From contig CANNIZ010000024.1 in assembly GCA_947505245.1 (NCBI GenBank), positions 1-62,296 of the forward strand: a stretch of 62,296 nt of DNA. The letters run 5' to 3'. Position 1 is the first letter of the stretch; every line of letters begins with the position of its first letter. A program made the position numbers and the translations under genes. Source of the DNA: Pseudomonadota bacterium. Lineage in GTDB: Bacteria > Myxococcota_A > UBA796 > GCA-2862545. The notes beneath the pieces are model-generated. The model saw only the letters and a list, made by a program, of their open reading frames with translations. It did not search any database and was not told where the DNA came from. This document shows positions 42,401-50,283 of this stretch, piece after piece.

Positions 42401-44753
42401 GAGCTGCGACGGCAAAGAGCTCTGCTACACGAACTTCGACAAGGACGCCTGGGGCCTGGCGTCCACGGTCGTGGAGAACCTGCTCGACCTCGACCTCACC
42501 TGCGAGAACCCCGAGAGCGAGGCCACGCAGGTGCTCGACTGCGACGACAAAGACCCGCTCGCCTCGCCCGGCGCGCCCGAGATCGTCGGCAACGGCAAGG
42601 ACGAAGACTGCAACGGCAAGGAGCTGTGCTACGTCGACGTCGACCACGACACGTTTGGCACCTCCGTCACGGTGGACGAGTCGGCCGACGCGGGCCTCGT
42701 GTGCGACACCACGAACAACGAGGCGAAGGTGAGCGGCGACTGCGACGACGCCAACGCGGCCGCATACCCCGGCGCGGTCGAGATCATCGGCAGCGGCAAG
42801 GACGAGAACTGCAACGGGCAGGAGCTTTGCTACGTCGACGGCGACCAGGACACGTTCGGCAACTCGAACAAGTCCACGGTCATCGAGAACCTCCTGGACG
42901 TCGGGTTCACGTGCGACACCGTGAACAAGGAAGCCGACGACTTCCTCGACTGCAACGACGCCGACAAGACGGCGTACCCCGGCGCCGTCGAGGTGGTCGG
43001 CAACGCCAAGGACGAGGACTGCGACACGTTCGAGCTGTGCTACATCGACCTCGACAAGGACGGGCAGGGCAACTCGAACAAGTCGACGGTCCAGGAAAGC
43101 CCCGACGCTGGGCTCGCCTGCGCCAAGGCGCAGCAGGAGTCGCCGAACGCGTTGGATTGCGACGATACGGACCCGGGCGACTTTGTCGGCGCCGTGGAGA
43201 TCATCGCGAACGCGGACGACGAGGACTGCAACGGCCAGGAGCTCTGCTACGTCGACTCCGATCAGGACACGTTCGGCAACTCGAACAAGTCCACGATCGT
43301 GGAGAGCCCAGACGTGGGCCTCACCTGCGACACCGCGAACAAGGAAGCGGACGACGTCCTCGACTGCGACGACGCCGACGCCGGTGACTACCCCGGCGCG
43401 GTCGAGATCGTGGCGAACGACGACGACGAGGACTGCGACACGAAGGAGAAGTGCTACCTCAACGTCGACAACGACCCGTACGGGATCATGACCCTCGTGG
43501 ACAGCGTCGATCTCGACTGCAAGGACGCGACCGAGGCGTACCTGACGCTGGACTGCGACGACGCCGATCCCCGGCGCTACCCGGGCCTCGAGCTGTGTGA
43601 CGGTCGGCAGAACGACTGCGCGGCCGCGTGGGTGGACACGCAGGAGAACGGCGAGGTCACGTACTTCCCGGCTGCGGGTACCTCGTTCATCGAGGCGACG
43701 GCCGCGTGGAACTCCGGCTCGTTCGGCGCTCCGACCGCGATCACCTTGCCCGCCACGGGCACCGTCGAGGTCTGCCGTGGCACGTACAACGTGGCCGTGA
43801 CGACGGCGGCCATCCCCGGCGTGCTGACGATCAACGGGCGGTACGGCGCTGCAGCGACCACCTTGTCGGGCGGCGACGTCGCCCGCGTGTTCGCGGTGTC
43901 GGGCGCCACGGCGAACGTGACGGCGACCGGTCTGACGTTCGCGGACGGCAAGGCCGCCGGCGGCGGCGGCATCTGGCTGCGGTCCGGGGCCCTGTCGTTG
44001 AGCGCGTCTGTCGTCCGCGACAGCGTGTCCACCACCACCGGCGGCGGCATCCAGGCCGACGTCCTCGTGCGCCTCGACGACGTCGCGCTGTACGGCAACC
44101 TTGCGGCGACCGACGGTGGTGGCGCGGCTGGCAACGTGAACTGCGCGCTGTGCGACGTCCATGACAACGATGCGGGCGACGCGGGCGGCGGCATCTGGGC
44201 CACGGACCTGACGATGAACAACAGCCAGGTGTGGTCGAACTTCGCCGTGACGGGCGGCGGCGTCGCGTTCGAGCCCCGGGCGGCCGTGATCGGGTCGCTC
44301 ACCTCCACCTCGGTCGACAACAACGTCGCGACGCGCGGCGGCGGCGTGTGGGCGAGCGCGCTCGTGGGTACGCTGAGCATGAGCTTCTCGTACATCGGCG
44401 AGAACCTCGCAGACGACGGCGGCGGCTTGTACATGTCGGGCGTGGACGGGCTGATGTCCGGCACGTCCGTCGATCTCAACGACGCGCGGCGCGGCGGCGG
44501 CTTGTTCCAGACGGCTGGCAGCGACTTCGCGTGCTCGGGGACCCTGACGGACAACGCCGGAATGCAGCAGAACGTCGCCACCACCGGCGGTGGTGCGATC
44601 TGGCGCGAGGCGACGGCGGCCGGCACGCAGTCCAACCGCTGCGACTGGGGCGTCAGCAAGGCCCCGGACGACAACGCGCCGAACGACGTGTGGAGCGTCT
44701 CGACGTCGACCGCGGCCAACTACGACGACAACGTGACCTTCAGCATCCCGTAG
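39438..44753 (+). CDS. Giant MopE-repeat lipoprotein with C-terminal beta-helix
   Basis: This 1771-residue lipoprotein has a signal peptide MRLFPSVSGRMLVLMALLAA followed by Cys (lipobox LAAC, Cys21). There are about 22 MopE-type Asp/Cys modules (about 25-1380). The first eight are the usual DDDCDG form. The last thirteen or so are a longer form, KVSGDCDDANAAAYPGAVE then DEDCNG-ELCYVD, repeating every 62-70 codons. Residues about 1405-1771 are beta-helix rungs (GGGIWLRSGALSLSASVVRD, TRGGGVWASALVGTLSMSFS), ending NVTFSIP with no sorting tail. Domain order is the reverse of the two proteins at 29102-35860. A GGGGGG stretch before ATG 39438 may serve as ribosome-binding site. It should be outer-surface or periplasmic; metal binding is inferred. 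Confidence 0.9.
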   Translation: MRLFPSVSGRMLVLMALLAACNRKPLDVDGDGLSPEDGDCDDNDASVGVAGEWWVDGDGDGYGEGQGIVACDPPAQGVTRDGDCDDANAEVNPEAVELCNGMDDDCDGLIDDEAEAVTWYADVDGDGYGDPSTGVTSCAAPGEGFVTTASDCDDANQDVNPAATEICNSFDDDCDGDVDEDPPDWYVDTDGDGYGDDGQTIAACEQPSGTSKDAGDCDDADSAFHPGATEDDCADPNDYNCDGSTGFVDADGDTFGACAECDDGNEAINPSAAEVCDGVDNDCDGSIDGVFAVDVTAWYADVDGDGFGDPDGAVVFGCSAPTGTVGNDLDCDDAVATTNPDGQEVCDAANADEDCDGTSDDLDTTATGQTLWYPDVDLDLYGDETAPGVLACDAPAGTSADATDCDDSDKLYNPGAVESDCTDKNDYNCDGSTGFADADNDGFAACADCNDLDANINSGASEITGDLVDQNCDGKESCFVDADNDEHGTSAKALSADLTCGAGLSVVSDDCDDGDSGDFPGAVELVGNLDDEDCNGKEMCYLDADDDGHGVPVTAESSDTSCGTQLATTLDDCDDTSGITYPGAAEIVANGKDEDCDNGDTCYLDGDRDTFGGTATVNSVDLSCVDPGESKVNNDCDDANAAAYPGATELVGDGKDEDCNAQELCYTDADQDLYGTSVTVIESADAGFVCDTANKEAKVNGDCDDTYAAAHPGAVELVGNGKDEDCNATELCYVDNDKDTYGTSVTVVESADAGLTCDVANKEAKVSGDCDDANAGANPGVVELVGDGIDQDCDTQELCYVDADQDAFGTSVTIIESADAGLTCDLASKEAKVSGDCNDADKTAYPGAVEVVGDGKDEDCNAIELCYQDNDQDTQGSKVVIPESNDVGLTCDTVSKESVNSNDCNDADKTVLTGGVEVVADGIDQDCNLADACYVDADLDKQGSKLTTPGNDLDCIDANESKVNTDCDDTDPGDYLGAVEIVGNGDDESCDGKELCYTNFDKDAWGLASTVVENLLDLDLTCENPESEATQVLDCDDKDPLASPGAPEIVGNGKDEDCNGKELCYVDVDHDTFGTSVTVDESADAGLVCDTTNNEAKVSGDCDDANAAAYPGAVEIIGSGKDENCNGQELCYVDGDQDTFGNSNKSTVIENLLDVGFTCDTVNKEADDFLDCNDADKTAYPGAVEVVGNAKDEDCDTFELCYIDLDKDGQGNSNKSTVQESPDAGLACAKAQQESPNALDCDDTDPGDFVGAVEIIANADDEDCNGQELCYVDSDQDTFGNSNKSTIVESPDVGLTCDTANKEADDVLDCDDADAGDYPGAVEIVANDDDEDCDTKEKCYLNVDNDPYGIMTLVDSVDLDCKDATEAYLTLDCDDADPRRYPGLELCDGRQNDCAAAWVDTQENGEVTYFPAAGTSFIEATAAWNSGSFGAPTAITLPATGTVEVCRGTYNVAVTTAAIPGVLTINGRYGAAATTLSGGDVARVFAVSGATANVTATGLTFADGKAAGGGGIWLRSGALSLSASVVRDSVSTTTGGGIQADVLVRLDDVALYGNLAATDGGGAAGNVNCALCDVHDNDAGDAGGGIWATDLTMNNSQVWSNFAVTGGGVAFEPRAAVIGSLTSTSVDNNVATRGGGVWASALVGTLSMSFSYIGENLADDGGGLYMSGVDGLMSGTSVDLNDARRGGGLFQTAGSDFACSGTLTDNAGMQQNVATTGGGAIWREATAAGTQSNRCDWGVSKAPDDNAPNDVWSVSTSTAANYDDNVTFSIP
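40965..43600 (+). repeat. In-gene tandem repeat, about 201 nt period
   Basis: The GACTGC (or GATTGC) that begins each module core recurs at 40965, 41151, 41340, 41541, 41742, 41943, 42144, 42333, 42537, 42738, 42948, 43155, 43362 and 43551. Four consecutive intervals are exactly 201 nt; the others are 186-210 nt, always multiples of three. This is expansion by unequal exchange under reading-frame constraint. Confidence 0.9.
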
Positions 44754-44762
44754 GCCGCGGCG

Positions 44763-45398
44763 TCACTCGACGTGGAGCTGCCCTTCGATCCGCAGCTCCA
44801 CGTCGTTGTAGTCCTGGTCGCCGCCGCCCCACAGGTCCTCGAAGCCGATGGTCCACGCGCACTGGCCCGCGTACGTCATCGCGACGTGGGTGACGCCGTC
44901 GGCGTTGCGTGTGGCGGGGCCGCTCTGGAAGTGGTCGCCCGTGTTCCGCACCTGGATGCCGAACGTGAGCTCCGTGCCCTCGGCGACCATGCCGACCAGG
45001 TACGCCGTGCCGGGCGCCGTCTCGCCGCCCACGCCGAGCGCCTGGGCCCAGGGGAACTCGAGCCCGAGCTCGTCGTTGTACGACGAGTCCGACGCCGTGA
45101 AGATGACGCGGATCGGGGTGTTGCCGTCGTCGACGAACAGCCGCGCGGCGGGGTTCACGTCGTAGCCGTGGTCGCTCTGGTAGCAGGGATCTTCCGTCTG
45201 ATCAGGTGGGGGCGCGGTGTCCGTCTGCTCGGGCACGCTGGTGTCGACGGTGTCCCCGGTGTCTCCGGCGGCGGTGTCGTCCCCGGCGGCGCCGCCAGCG
45301 GTGTCCACCGCGTCGAGGTCGGCGAGCACGTCGCTGCCGAAGTCGTATTCTGAGCATCCAGCCAAAAGTGCAACAAAAACAATCGATCCGGGGCGCAT
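44763..45398 (-). CDS. Lipoprotein with DUF4114-like domain
   Basis: The 211-residue protein has lipobox LLAGC in MRPGSIVFVALLAGCSEYDF (Cys15), then an Asp/Thr/Gly-rich tether (about 25-70). The C-terminal beta-domain (about 75-211) ends GFEDLWGGGDQDYNDVELRI. The FEDL-x-GGDxDYND signature is that of DUF4114-like domains of secreted and cell-surface proteins, probably calcium-linked through the acidic cluster. It starts at ATG 45398 with GGAGG about 5 nt upstream, and sits behind a near-perfect sigma-54-type promoter. It is convergent with the giant lipoprotein, 9 nt away. Confidence 0.82.
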   Translation of the reverse strand: MRPGSIVFVALLAGCSEYDFGSDVLADLDAVDTAGGAAGDDTAAGDTGDTVDTSVPEQTDTAPPPDQTEDPCYQSDHGYDVNPAARLFVDDGNTPIRVIFTASDSSYNDELGLEFPWAQALGVGGETAPGTAYLVGMVAEGTELTFGIQVRNTGDHFQSGPATRNADGVTHVAMTYAGQCAWTIGFEDLWGGGDQDYNDVELRIEGQLHVE

Positions 45399-45420
45399 AG
45401 GTGCCTCCGGTCATCCCTTA

Positions 45421-45437
45421 CGCAAACGGCGTGCCAA
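45421..45437 (-). promoter_or_regulatory. Candidate sigma-54 (-24/-12) promoter
   Basis: On the minus strand the sequence is TTGGCACGCCGTTTGCG. GG and GC are separated by exactly ten bases, and TGGCACG-N4-TTGC matches the sigma-54 consensus. Transcription would start about 12 nt upstream of ATG 45398, just before its GGAGG site. The gene should need an enhancer-binding activator. Confidence 0.6.
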
Positions 45438-45485
45438 TGGACGCAGGCCGACAATTCACGAAAGTGCGGCAACTTGTCCGCACCG

Positions 45486-48062
45486 TCAGGGTTCTCCCGC
45501 GTCCGCCTGGCCCGTCGCCTCGCCGCGGATCACGACGGCGCGGCGGGTGACCACGCCCTGGTCGTCTTCGGCGAGCACGACGATCTTGTTCGTGCCCGCG
45601 GCGAGCTCGAGCGGGACGCGCAGGTCGACCTTGCTCGACTTGCCGGGTCCGGCCCAGGTGACCTTGTTCCCGTTCGCGTAGACGACGACGTGGTCGAGCG
45701 TTCGATCGTCCGCGATCTGCACGGCGAGGGTGAGCGGGCCCGCCACCGCCGACACCGGCAGGTTCTTGATCATGACGCGCGGCGCCTCGACGTGCACGGC
45801 GGTGCCGTCGAGCGGCAGCGCGAGCGGCCACGCGAGCAGGCTCACGCCGCCCCCACGTGCCGTGACCTCGAGCTGGAGCGGGACGTACCCGACGGCGTCC
45901 ACCCCGACGCGAAGCCCGAGCGTGAAGGTGACCTTTCCGCGGGGACCCAACGTGTCGGCCGTCACCGCAGAGTCGATCAGCTCGACGTCGCCGCCGTCGG
46001 GGTACGCGAACTGGGCCTTCAAGTCGGAGACGGTGGTCGTCCCGAGGTTCTCGAGGGTGATCTCGGCCTTGCGCTCGGGGCCTGTTCCGGACAGGTGCGC
46101 CGTGGCCGACACGCGCGCGATCGGAGGGGACGCCGCCTGCAGTAGCTGGTCCTGCAGCGTCGAGGGCGGGTGGCCCCCGGCACGGAGCCGCAGGCGCACG
46201 GAGTCTTCGCGGCGTTCCACGCCGGGCGGCAGGGTGAGGTGCACGCTGCCGTGGCCCCAGGCGCCGGGTTCCACGCGACCGATCGGCACGACCAGTCCGC
46301 TCCACGAGTCGAAGGTGTCGCACTCGAGCTCGACGAGCGCCTGAAACAGCGCCTGATCGTCCAGGTTGTGAACGTCGACCGACACCTCGACCTCGTCGGG
46401 GTGGGCGGGATCGGGGATGACCAACACCTTTGAGGCGGCTTGCATCGGCGGAAGGTGGCCGCTCGTGGGCTCGGGCGTCCAGTCGATGCCGCGGGTCTTG
46501 TACGCCTCGGCGAGCTTCGCCTCCTGCTCGGCGCGCATCTCGGGCAGCACCTCGTCGAGCGCGTGCAGAGCGGACTCACGCGTGGCGCAGGTCTCGGCGC
46601 GCAACGCCCCGCTGGCGCACGGCGCGTACGCGCGAAGCACCGTCCTGCGCGCGACCTCGAGCCCGAAGTCCTGCGGCTGGCTCTTGAGCCGCAACCCGTC
46701 GCCCGTGGCCTGGTGGGGCACGGGGACGATCTGCTCCCACGGCACCTTCGCGGACGGCTCCTCCCAGGCCCGGTAGCGGGCTCCCGTCGGTGTGATGTCG
46801 ATGCGGCCGAGCACCGTGTCGGGGATCAGCCCGCCTTCGGCGATCTTGCGGTCGTTCTCGAGCACGTACTGCGCGACCGTGAGCTTCAGGCGCACGTCGT
46901 CGTCCAGGTTGTAGATCTTCTGGACCGTGCCCTTCCCGTACGACGGGTAGCCGATGAGTACGGCGCGATCGAGCTCGTAGAGGGCGCCGGCGAGGATTTC
47001 GGCGCCGGAGGCCGTCTCGTGGTCGATCAGGATCGCGATCGGAATCTCTGGTTCGTCGCCCGTTTTGGTGGCGTCCATGCGCGCCTGGAGGTTCTGCACC
47101 TCCCCGCCGTCCGGGCCTTCGGTGCGGAGCAACAGCCCGTCCGTGACGAACTGATCGACCGTACGCGCAGCCTCCTTCATCGAGCCGCCGGTGTTCCCGC
47201 GCAGGTCGATCACGAGGCCGCGCGAAAGCGCGCCAGCCGCCTTGAGCTTGGCCATCTCGATGTTGAGGTTGTCGACGGTGCGCTGCGAGAAGTGGTCGAT
47301 GTTCAAGTACCCGACGCCGTCGGCGAGCACGTCGGAGCGCACGTTCGGGACGACGATCTCGGCGCGCGACAGGGTGAGGTCGATCAGATCCTCCTTCCCG
47401 CGCCGGATCGTGAGCACGACGGTGGTGTCGACGTCGCCGCGCACCCGCTCGATGGCGTCCTTCGACTCCATGTTCACGGTGGAGACCCCGTCGATCCGCA
47501 CGATCACGTCGCCAAGACGAAGGCCGCCCTTCTCTCCGGGGCCGTCGGGGACCACGTCGGTGACGACCAGCTCGCCGGTGCGCCGCACGATGGTGGCGCC
47601 GACCCCGACGAGGGTTCCTTTCAGGCGCACGTCGAACCGATCGAGCTTCTCACCGGCCAGCACGCGGGAGTAGCGGTCCAGCGCGGTCGTGCTCGCCTTC
47701 AGCACCTCGAGCCGCACGTCCACGTCTTCGGTGTCGTACCCCGAGTCGACGATCACCTGCTCCAGTGACCGCAGCGCGGCGGGCAGCGTCTTCATGGACG
47801 CGACCGTGACCGCGCCGATGATCGACCCGTTCCCGTGGCGCAACACGACGCCGTCGGTGCCATCGGGTTCGACGACCAGCCAGTGGATCTGGTCGGAGAC
47901 GCCCTCGCCGGCGGCCTGCAGCAGCTTGCCCGCGGTGACGCGGTCCGGGTAGAGGAACAGCTTCCCGACGAGATCGACCTCGCGCTCGTACGCGGCCTCG
48001 TCCACGATGGACGATCCCGGTTCGATAGCGTAGGCAGATAGTGCGAGCAGGGCGACGAGCAT
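45486..48062 (-). CDS. Exported S41 C-terminal-processing-type serine protease with PDZ
   Basis: The likely start is ATG 48062 (MLVALLALSAYAIEPGSS), which sits nine bases after a TATGAT box; an ATG at 48068 adds two residues. The 858-residue product has a signal peptide and an N-terminal helical region. A PDZ domain follows (about 150-230; GVGATIVRRTGELVVTDVVP, GGLRLGDVIVRIDGVS). The S41 core has GLVIDLRGNTGGSMKEA, nucleophile Ser in IDHETASGAEILAGALYEL (about 352) and Lys in GYPSYGKGTVQKIYN (about 377), the usual 25-residue spacing. The last 300 residues are tandem Ig/CARDB-like beta-domains (SATAHLSGTGPERKAEITLE) not found in classic CtpA. It is divergent from larB. Confidence 0.88.
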   Translation of the reverse strand: MLVALLALSAYAIEPGSSIVDEAAYEREVDLVGKLFLYPDRVTAGKLLQAAGEGVSDQIHWLVVEPDGTDGVVLRHGNGSIIGAVTVASMKTLPAALRSLEQVIVDSGYDTEDVDVRLEVLKASTTALDRYSRVLAGEKLDRFDVRLKGTLVGVGATIVRRTGELVVTDVVPDGPGEKGGLRLGDVIVRIDGVSTVNMESKDAIERVRGDVDTTVVLTIRRGKEDLIDLTLSRAEIVVPNVRSDVLADGVGYLNIDHFSQRTVDNLNIEMAKLKAAGALSRGLVIDLRGNTGGSMKEAARTVDQFVTDGLLLRTEGPDGGEVQNLQARMDATKTGDEPEIPIAILIDHETASGAEILAGALYELDRAVLIGYPSYGKGTVQKIYNLDDDVRLKLTVAQYVLENDRKIAEGGLIPDTVLGRIDITPTGARYRAWEEPSAKVPWEQIVPVPHQATGDGLRLKSQPQDFGLEVARRTVLRAYAPCASGALRAETCATRESALHALDEVLPEMRAEQEAKLAEAYKTRGIDWTPEPTSGHLPPMQAASKVLVIPDPAHPDEVEVSVDVHNLDDQALFQALVELECDTFDSWSGLVVPIGRVEPGAWGHGSVHLTLPPGVERREDSVRLRLRAGGHPPSTLQDQLLQAASPPIARVSATAHLSGTGPERKAEITLENLGTTTVSDLKAQFAYPDGGDVELIDSAVTADTLGPRGKVTFTLGLRVGVDAVGYVPLQLEVTARGGGVSLLAWPLALPLDGTAVHVEAPRVMIKNLPVSAVAGPLTLAVQIADDRTLDHVVVYANGNKVTWAGPGKSSKVDLRVPLELAAGTNKIVVLAEDDQGVVTRRAVVIRGEATGQADAGEP

Positions 48063-48071
48063 ATGCATCGC

Positions 48072-48077
48072 ATCATA
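48072..48077 (-). promoter_or_regulatory. Candidate -10 box TATGAT of the S41 protease
   Basis: TATGAT on the minus strand matches TATAAT at five of six positions. It is nine bases before ATG 48062, with no Shine-Dalgarno sequence. Confidence 0.4.
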
Positions 48078-48092
48078 GACCCGCCGGGGACG

Positions 48093-48110
48093 ACGTCACG
48101 TCCATGACGT
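48093..48110. promoter_or_regulatory. Inverted repeat ACGTCA-N6-TGACGT in divergent region
   Basis: A perfect 6-bp dyad lies between the S41 protease and larB, overlapping the place of the protease -35 region. It could be an operator controlling one or both genes. Confidence 0.35.
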
Positions 48111-48122
48111 TATGGGGGCGCC

Positions 48123-48824
48123 GTGCACGACCGACACACCGACCTTGGGTTTGCGATGATCGACGACGACCGTCGGCGTCGAACCGGCCTTCCCGAGGTC
48201 GCCTACGGGGCCAACAAGACGCCTGCCCAGCTGGCGGTGATTCTCGGTCATCTCGTGTCACGCGGCGAGAAGGGCCTCGCTACGCGCGTCGGAGCCGAGC
48301 AGGCCGCGGCCGCGCAGGCGCTGTTGCCGAGCCTCGTCTACGAGCCCATGCCGCGCCTGTTGTGGGTCGTCCCTGACGGGATCGCGCCGTTCACGCAAAC
48401 GTCAACGCGGCGGCTCGCCGTGTTGTGCGCTGGAACGTCTGATCTCCCCGTCGCCGAGGAAGCGGCGCGATGCGCAGAGTGGTTCGGCCTTCCGGTCGAT
48501 CGCGTGTGGGACGTCGGGGTCGCCGGTCTTCATCGACTGATGTCGAAGATGGACGTGATCCGCGGCGCGGACTGCGTGATCGTCGTCGCGGGCATGGACG
48601 GGGCGCTGCCGAGCGTGGTGGGCGGGCTCGTGATGGCGCCGATCATCGCGGTCCCCACGTCGGTTGGCTACGGCGCGTCGTTTCACGGCGTCGCCGCGAT
48701 GCTCACGATGTTGAACTCGTGTGCGCCGGGCGTTTCGGTGGTGAACATCGACAACGGCTTCGGCGCGGCCCAGTGCGCGTGGCGGATGTTGTGCGGCGGC
48801 GCGTCTCCGGTGTCTCCGGCATGA
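48123..48824 (+). CDS. larB: Nickel-pincer cofactor biosynthesis protein LarB
   Basis: LarB carboxylates and hydrolyses nicotinic acid adenine dinucleotide to make the pyridinium-3,5-biscarboxylate precursor of the nickel-pincer nucleotide. The family core is clear: [80 protein letters not shown] and [20 protein letters not shown]. At 233 residues from GTG 48123 it lacks roughly 30 N-terminal residues that many LarB proteins carry before DLGFA. No Shine-Dalgarno sequence precedes the GTG. It overlaps larC as ATGA. Confidence 0.93.
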   Translation: MHDRHTDLGFAMIDDDRRRRTGLPEVAYGANKTPAQLAVILGHLVSRGEKGLATRVGAEQAAAAQALLPSLVYEPMPRLLWVVPDGIAPFTQTSTRRLAVLCAGTSDLPVAEEAARCAEWFGLPVDRVWDVGVAGLHRLMSKMDVIRGADCVIVVAGMDGALPSVVGGLVMAPIIAVPTSVGYGASFHGVAAMLTMLNSCAPGVSVVNIDNGFGAAQCAWRMLCGGASPVSPA

Positions 48825-50086
48825 GCGTCGTCTGGATCGACGGGCAGGTCGCGATGGCTGGCGACATGCTGCTCGGCGCGCTGATCGACGCGGGCGCGGA
48901 CTTCGATCGCGTGCGGACGGGCCTCCTGGCGCTCGCCATCGACGGGTGGACGCTCACCCGCGAGGAGGTGCGTCGCGGCGCGTTCCGAGCCGTGCGCGTC
49001 GTCGTGCACGTGCGCGGCGAGGTCGCGGACCTGCGTTTCACCCCGATCGGTCCCGGGCACGATCACGCGCACGACCACGCCCACGAGCACGGCCACGCGC
49101 ACGATCACGGGGCCGGGAACGTGCACCGCGCGTGGAAGGACGTTCGCGCGCTGATCGTGAACGCGCCCCTCGCAGACCGCGTGAAGACGCGGGTCCTTGC
49201 CGCCTACGGGCGGCTCGCCGAAGCCGAGGCGAAGCTGCACGGTATGCCGGTGGACGACGTCGAGTTGCACGAGGTAGGCGCTGTCGACGCGATCATCGAC
49301 ATCGTCGGCGTTTGCCTCGCGCTCGAAGACCTCGGCGCGGACACGATCGTCGCCACGCCGCTGCCGATGGCGCTCGGCTCGGTGAACGCGGCGCACGGCC
49401 GGATCCCGCTGCCCGCGCCGGCCACGCTCGAAGCCCTGCGCGGCTGGCCGGTGTTCCCCGGGAACGTCCCGGGCGAATGGGTCACCCCCACCGGGGCAGC
49501 GTTGATCGCGGCGCTCGCGACGCCCGGCGGACCGCCAGCGATGACGATCCGCGCCGTGGGCCACGGCGCCGGGACGCGGGACCCGTCGGCGTTCGCGAAC
49601 CTCGTGCGCGTGGTCGTCGGTGACGTCGCGGTCTCCGAGGCCGGTGACGTTGTCGAGCTCGCGTGCAACCTCGACGACATGCCCGGTCAACACGTCGCGG
49701 CCGCGATGGAGCACCTGCTCGCGGACGGCGCGTTGGACGTGTGGGCCGTGCCGGCGACGATGAAGAAGGGCCGCCCGGCGGTGGTGTTGCAAGCGCTCGC
49801 GAAGCCGAGCGACGCGGAGCGCCTCTCTGACGTGATGTTGCGCCACACGACCACGCTCGGCGTGCGGCGTTGGACCCATACACGGTCGGTGCTCGATCGC
49901 TGGCACGAGACGGTGGAAACCGTGTACGGGCCGATCCGCGTGAAGGTCGGCGGTCGCGCCGGAGTTGCATGGCATGTCCACCCCGAGTGGGACGACGTGG
50001 CTGCGGCTGCGGCTCGTGCAGACGTACCGGTGGCGGCCGTTCATGCGGCGGCGCTCGCGGCGTGGACGCCGAGCCAGCACCGCTGA
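48821..50086 (+). CDS. larC: Nickel insertion protein LarC
   Basis: LarC uses CTP to install nickel in the pincer nucleotide cofactor of lactate racemase-like (LarA) enzymes. The 421-residue product starts at ATG 48821, overlapping the larB stop. It has the N-terminal metal/nucleotide region ([20 protein letters not shown]), a His-rich run [19 protein letters not shown] at about 79-97 that should bind nickel, [35 protein letters not shown] and the C-terminal domain with [20 protein letters not shown]. Both halves are in one frame, so no programmed frameshift of the Lactobacillus LarC1/LarC2 type is needed. larE and larA are not in the window. Confidence 0.93.
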   Translation: MSVVWIDGQVAMAGDMLLGALIDAGADFDRVRTGLLALAIDGWTLTREEVRRGAFRAVRVVVHVRGEVADLRFTPIGPGHDHAHDHAHEHGHAHDHGAGNVHRAWKDVRALIVNAPLADRVKTRVLAAYGRLAEAEAKLHGMPVDDVELHEVGAVDAIIDIVGVCLALEDLGADTIVATPLPMALGSVNAAHGRIPLPAPATLEALRGWPVFPGNVPGEWVTPTGAALIAALATPGGPPAMTIRAVGHGAGTRDPSAFANLVRVVVGDVAVSEAGDVVELACNLDDMPGQHVAAAMEHLLADGALDVWAVPATMKKGRPAVVLQALAKPSDAERLSDVMLRHTTTLGVRRWTHTRSVLDRWHETVETVYGPIRVKVGGRAGVAWHVHPEWDDVAAAAARADVPVAAVHAAALAAWTPSQHR

Positions 50087-50283
50087 ATTTCGCGGAACGG
50101 CGAGCCAGCCGGGTCGAGTTTCGCAAATTGGCCGTGTGAGGCGGCTGGGGACTGCGCCCTCCATGAACGAACGCCAGGTTTCGTTGACGGTTCTGCGCGG
50201 AAGCGAACTTCGAGAGGGCTCGGTCAAAGGAACGCGAAACTCGGAACGGCTCGGTGCCTGACCCCCAGGAAAGGGATAGCCGC
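50087..50283. other. Intergenic region with 10-bp inverted repeat
   Basis: About 197 nt between larC and the M13 peptidase. CGAGTTTCGC at 50115-50124 and its exact reverse complement GCGAAACTCG at 50234-50243 are 109 nt apart. A TTGACG at 50184-50189 resembles a -35 element, but no clear -10 follows. No gene is seen. Confidence 0.4.

Noticed and set aside
40965..43600. CRISPR-like regular spacing of repeats
   Set aside because: Period is about 201 nt, always a multiple of three, inside a coding frame; there are no short conserved repeats with unique spacers.
41145..44162. A 1005-codon minus-strand frame with periodic VAVLVLAVADDL-type repeats
   Set aside because: The apparent repeat is the reverse complement of the 201-nt repeat in the giant lipoprotein gene, not an independent leucine-rich protein.
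50254..50283. GTG 50254 as start of the M13 peptidase
   Set aside because: It gives a charged 10-residue extension before the signal peptide. GTG 50284 has AGGAAAGGG at the right distance.
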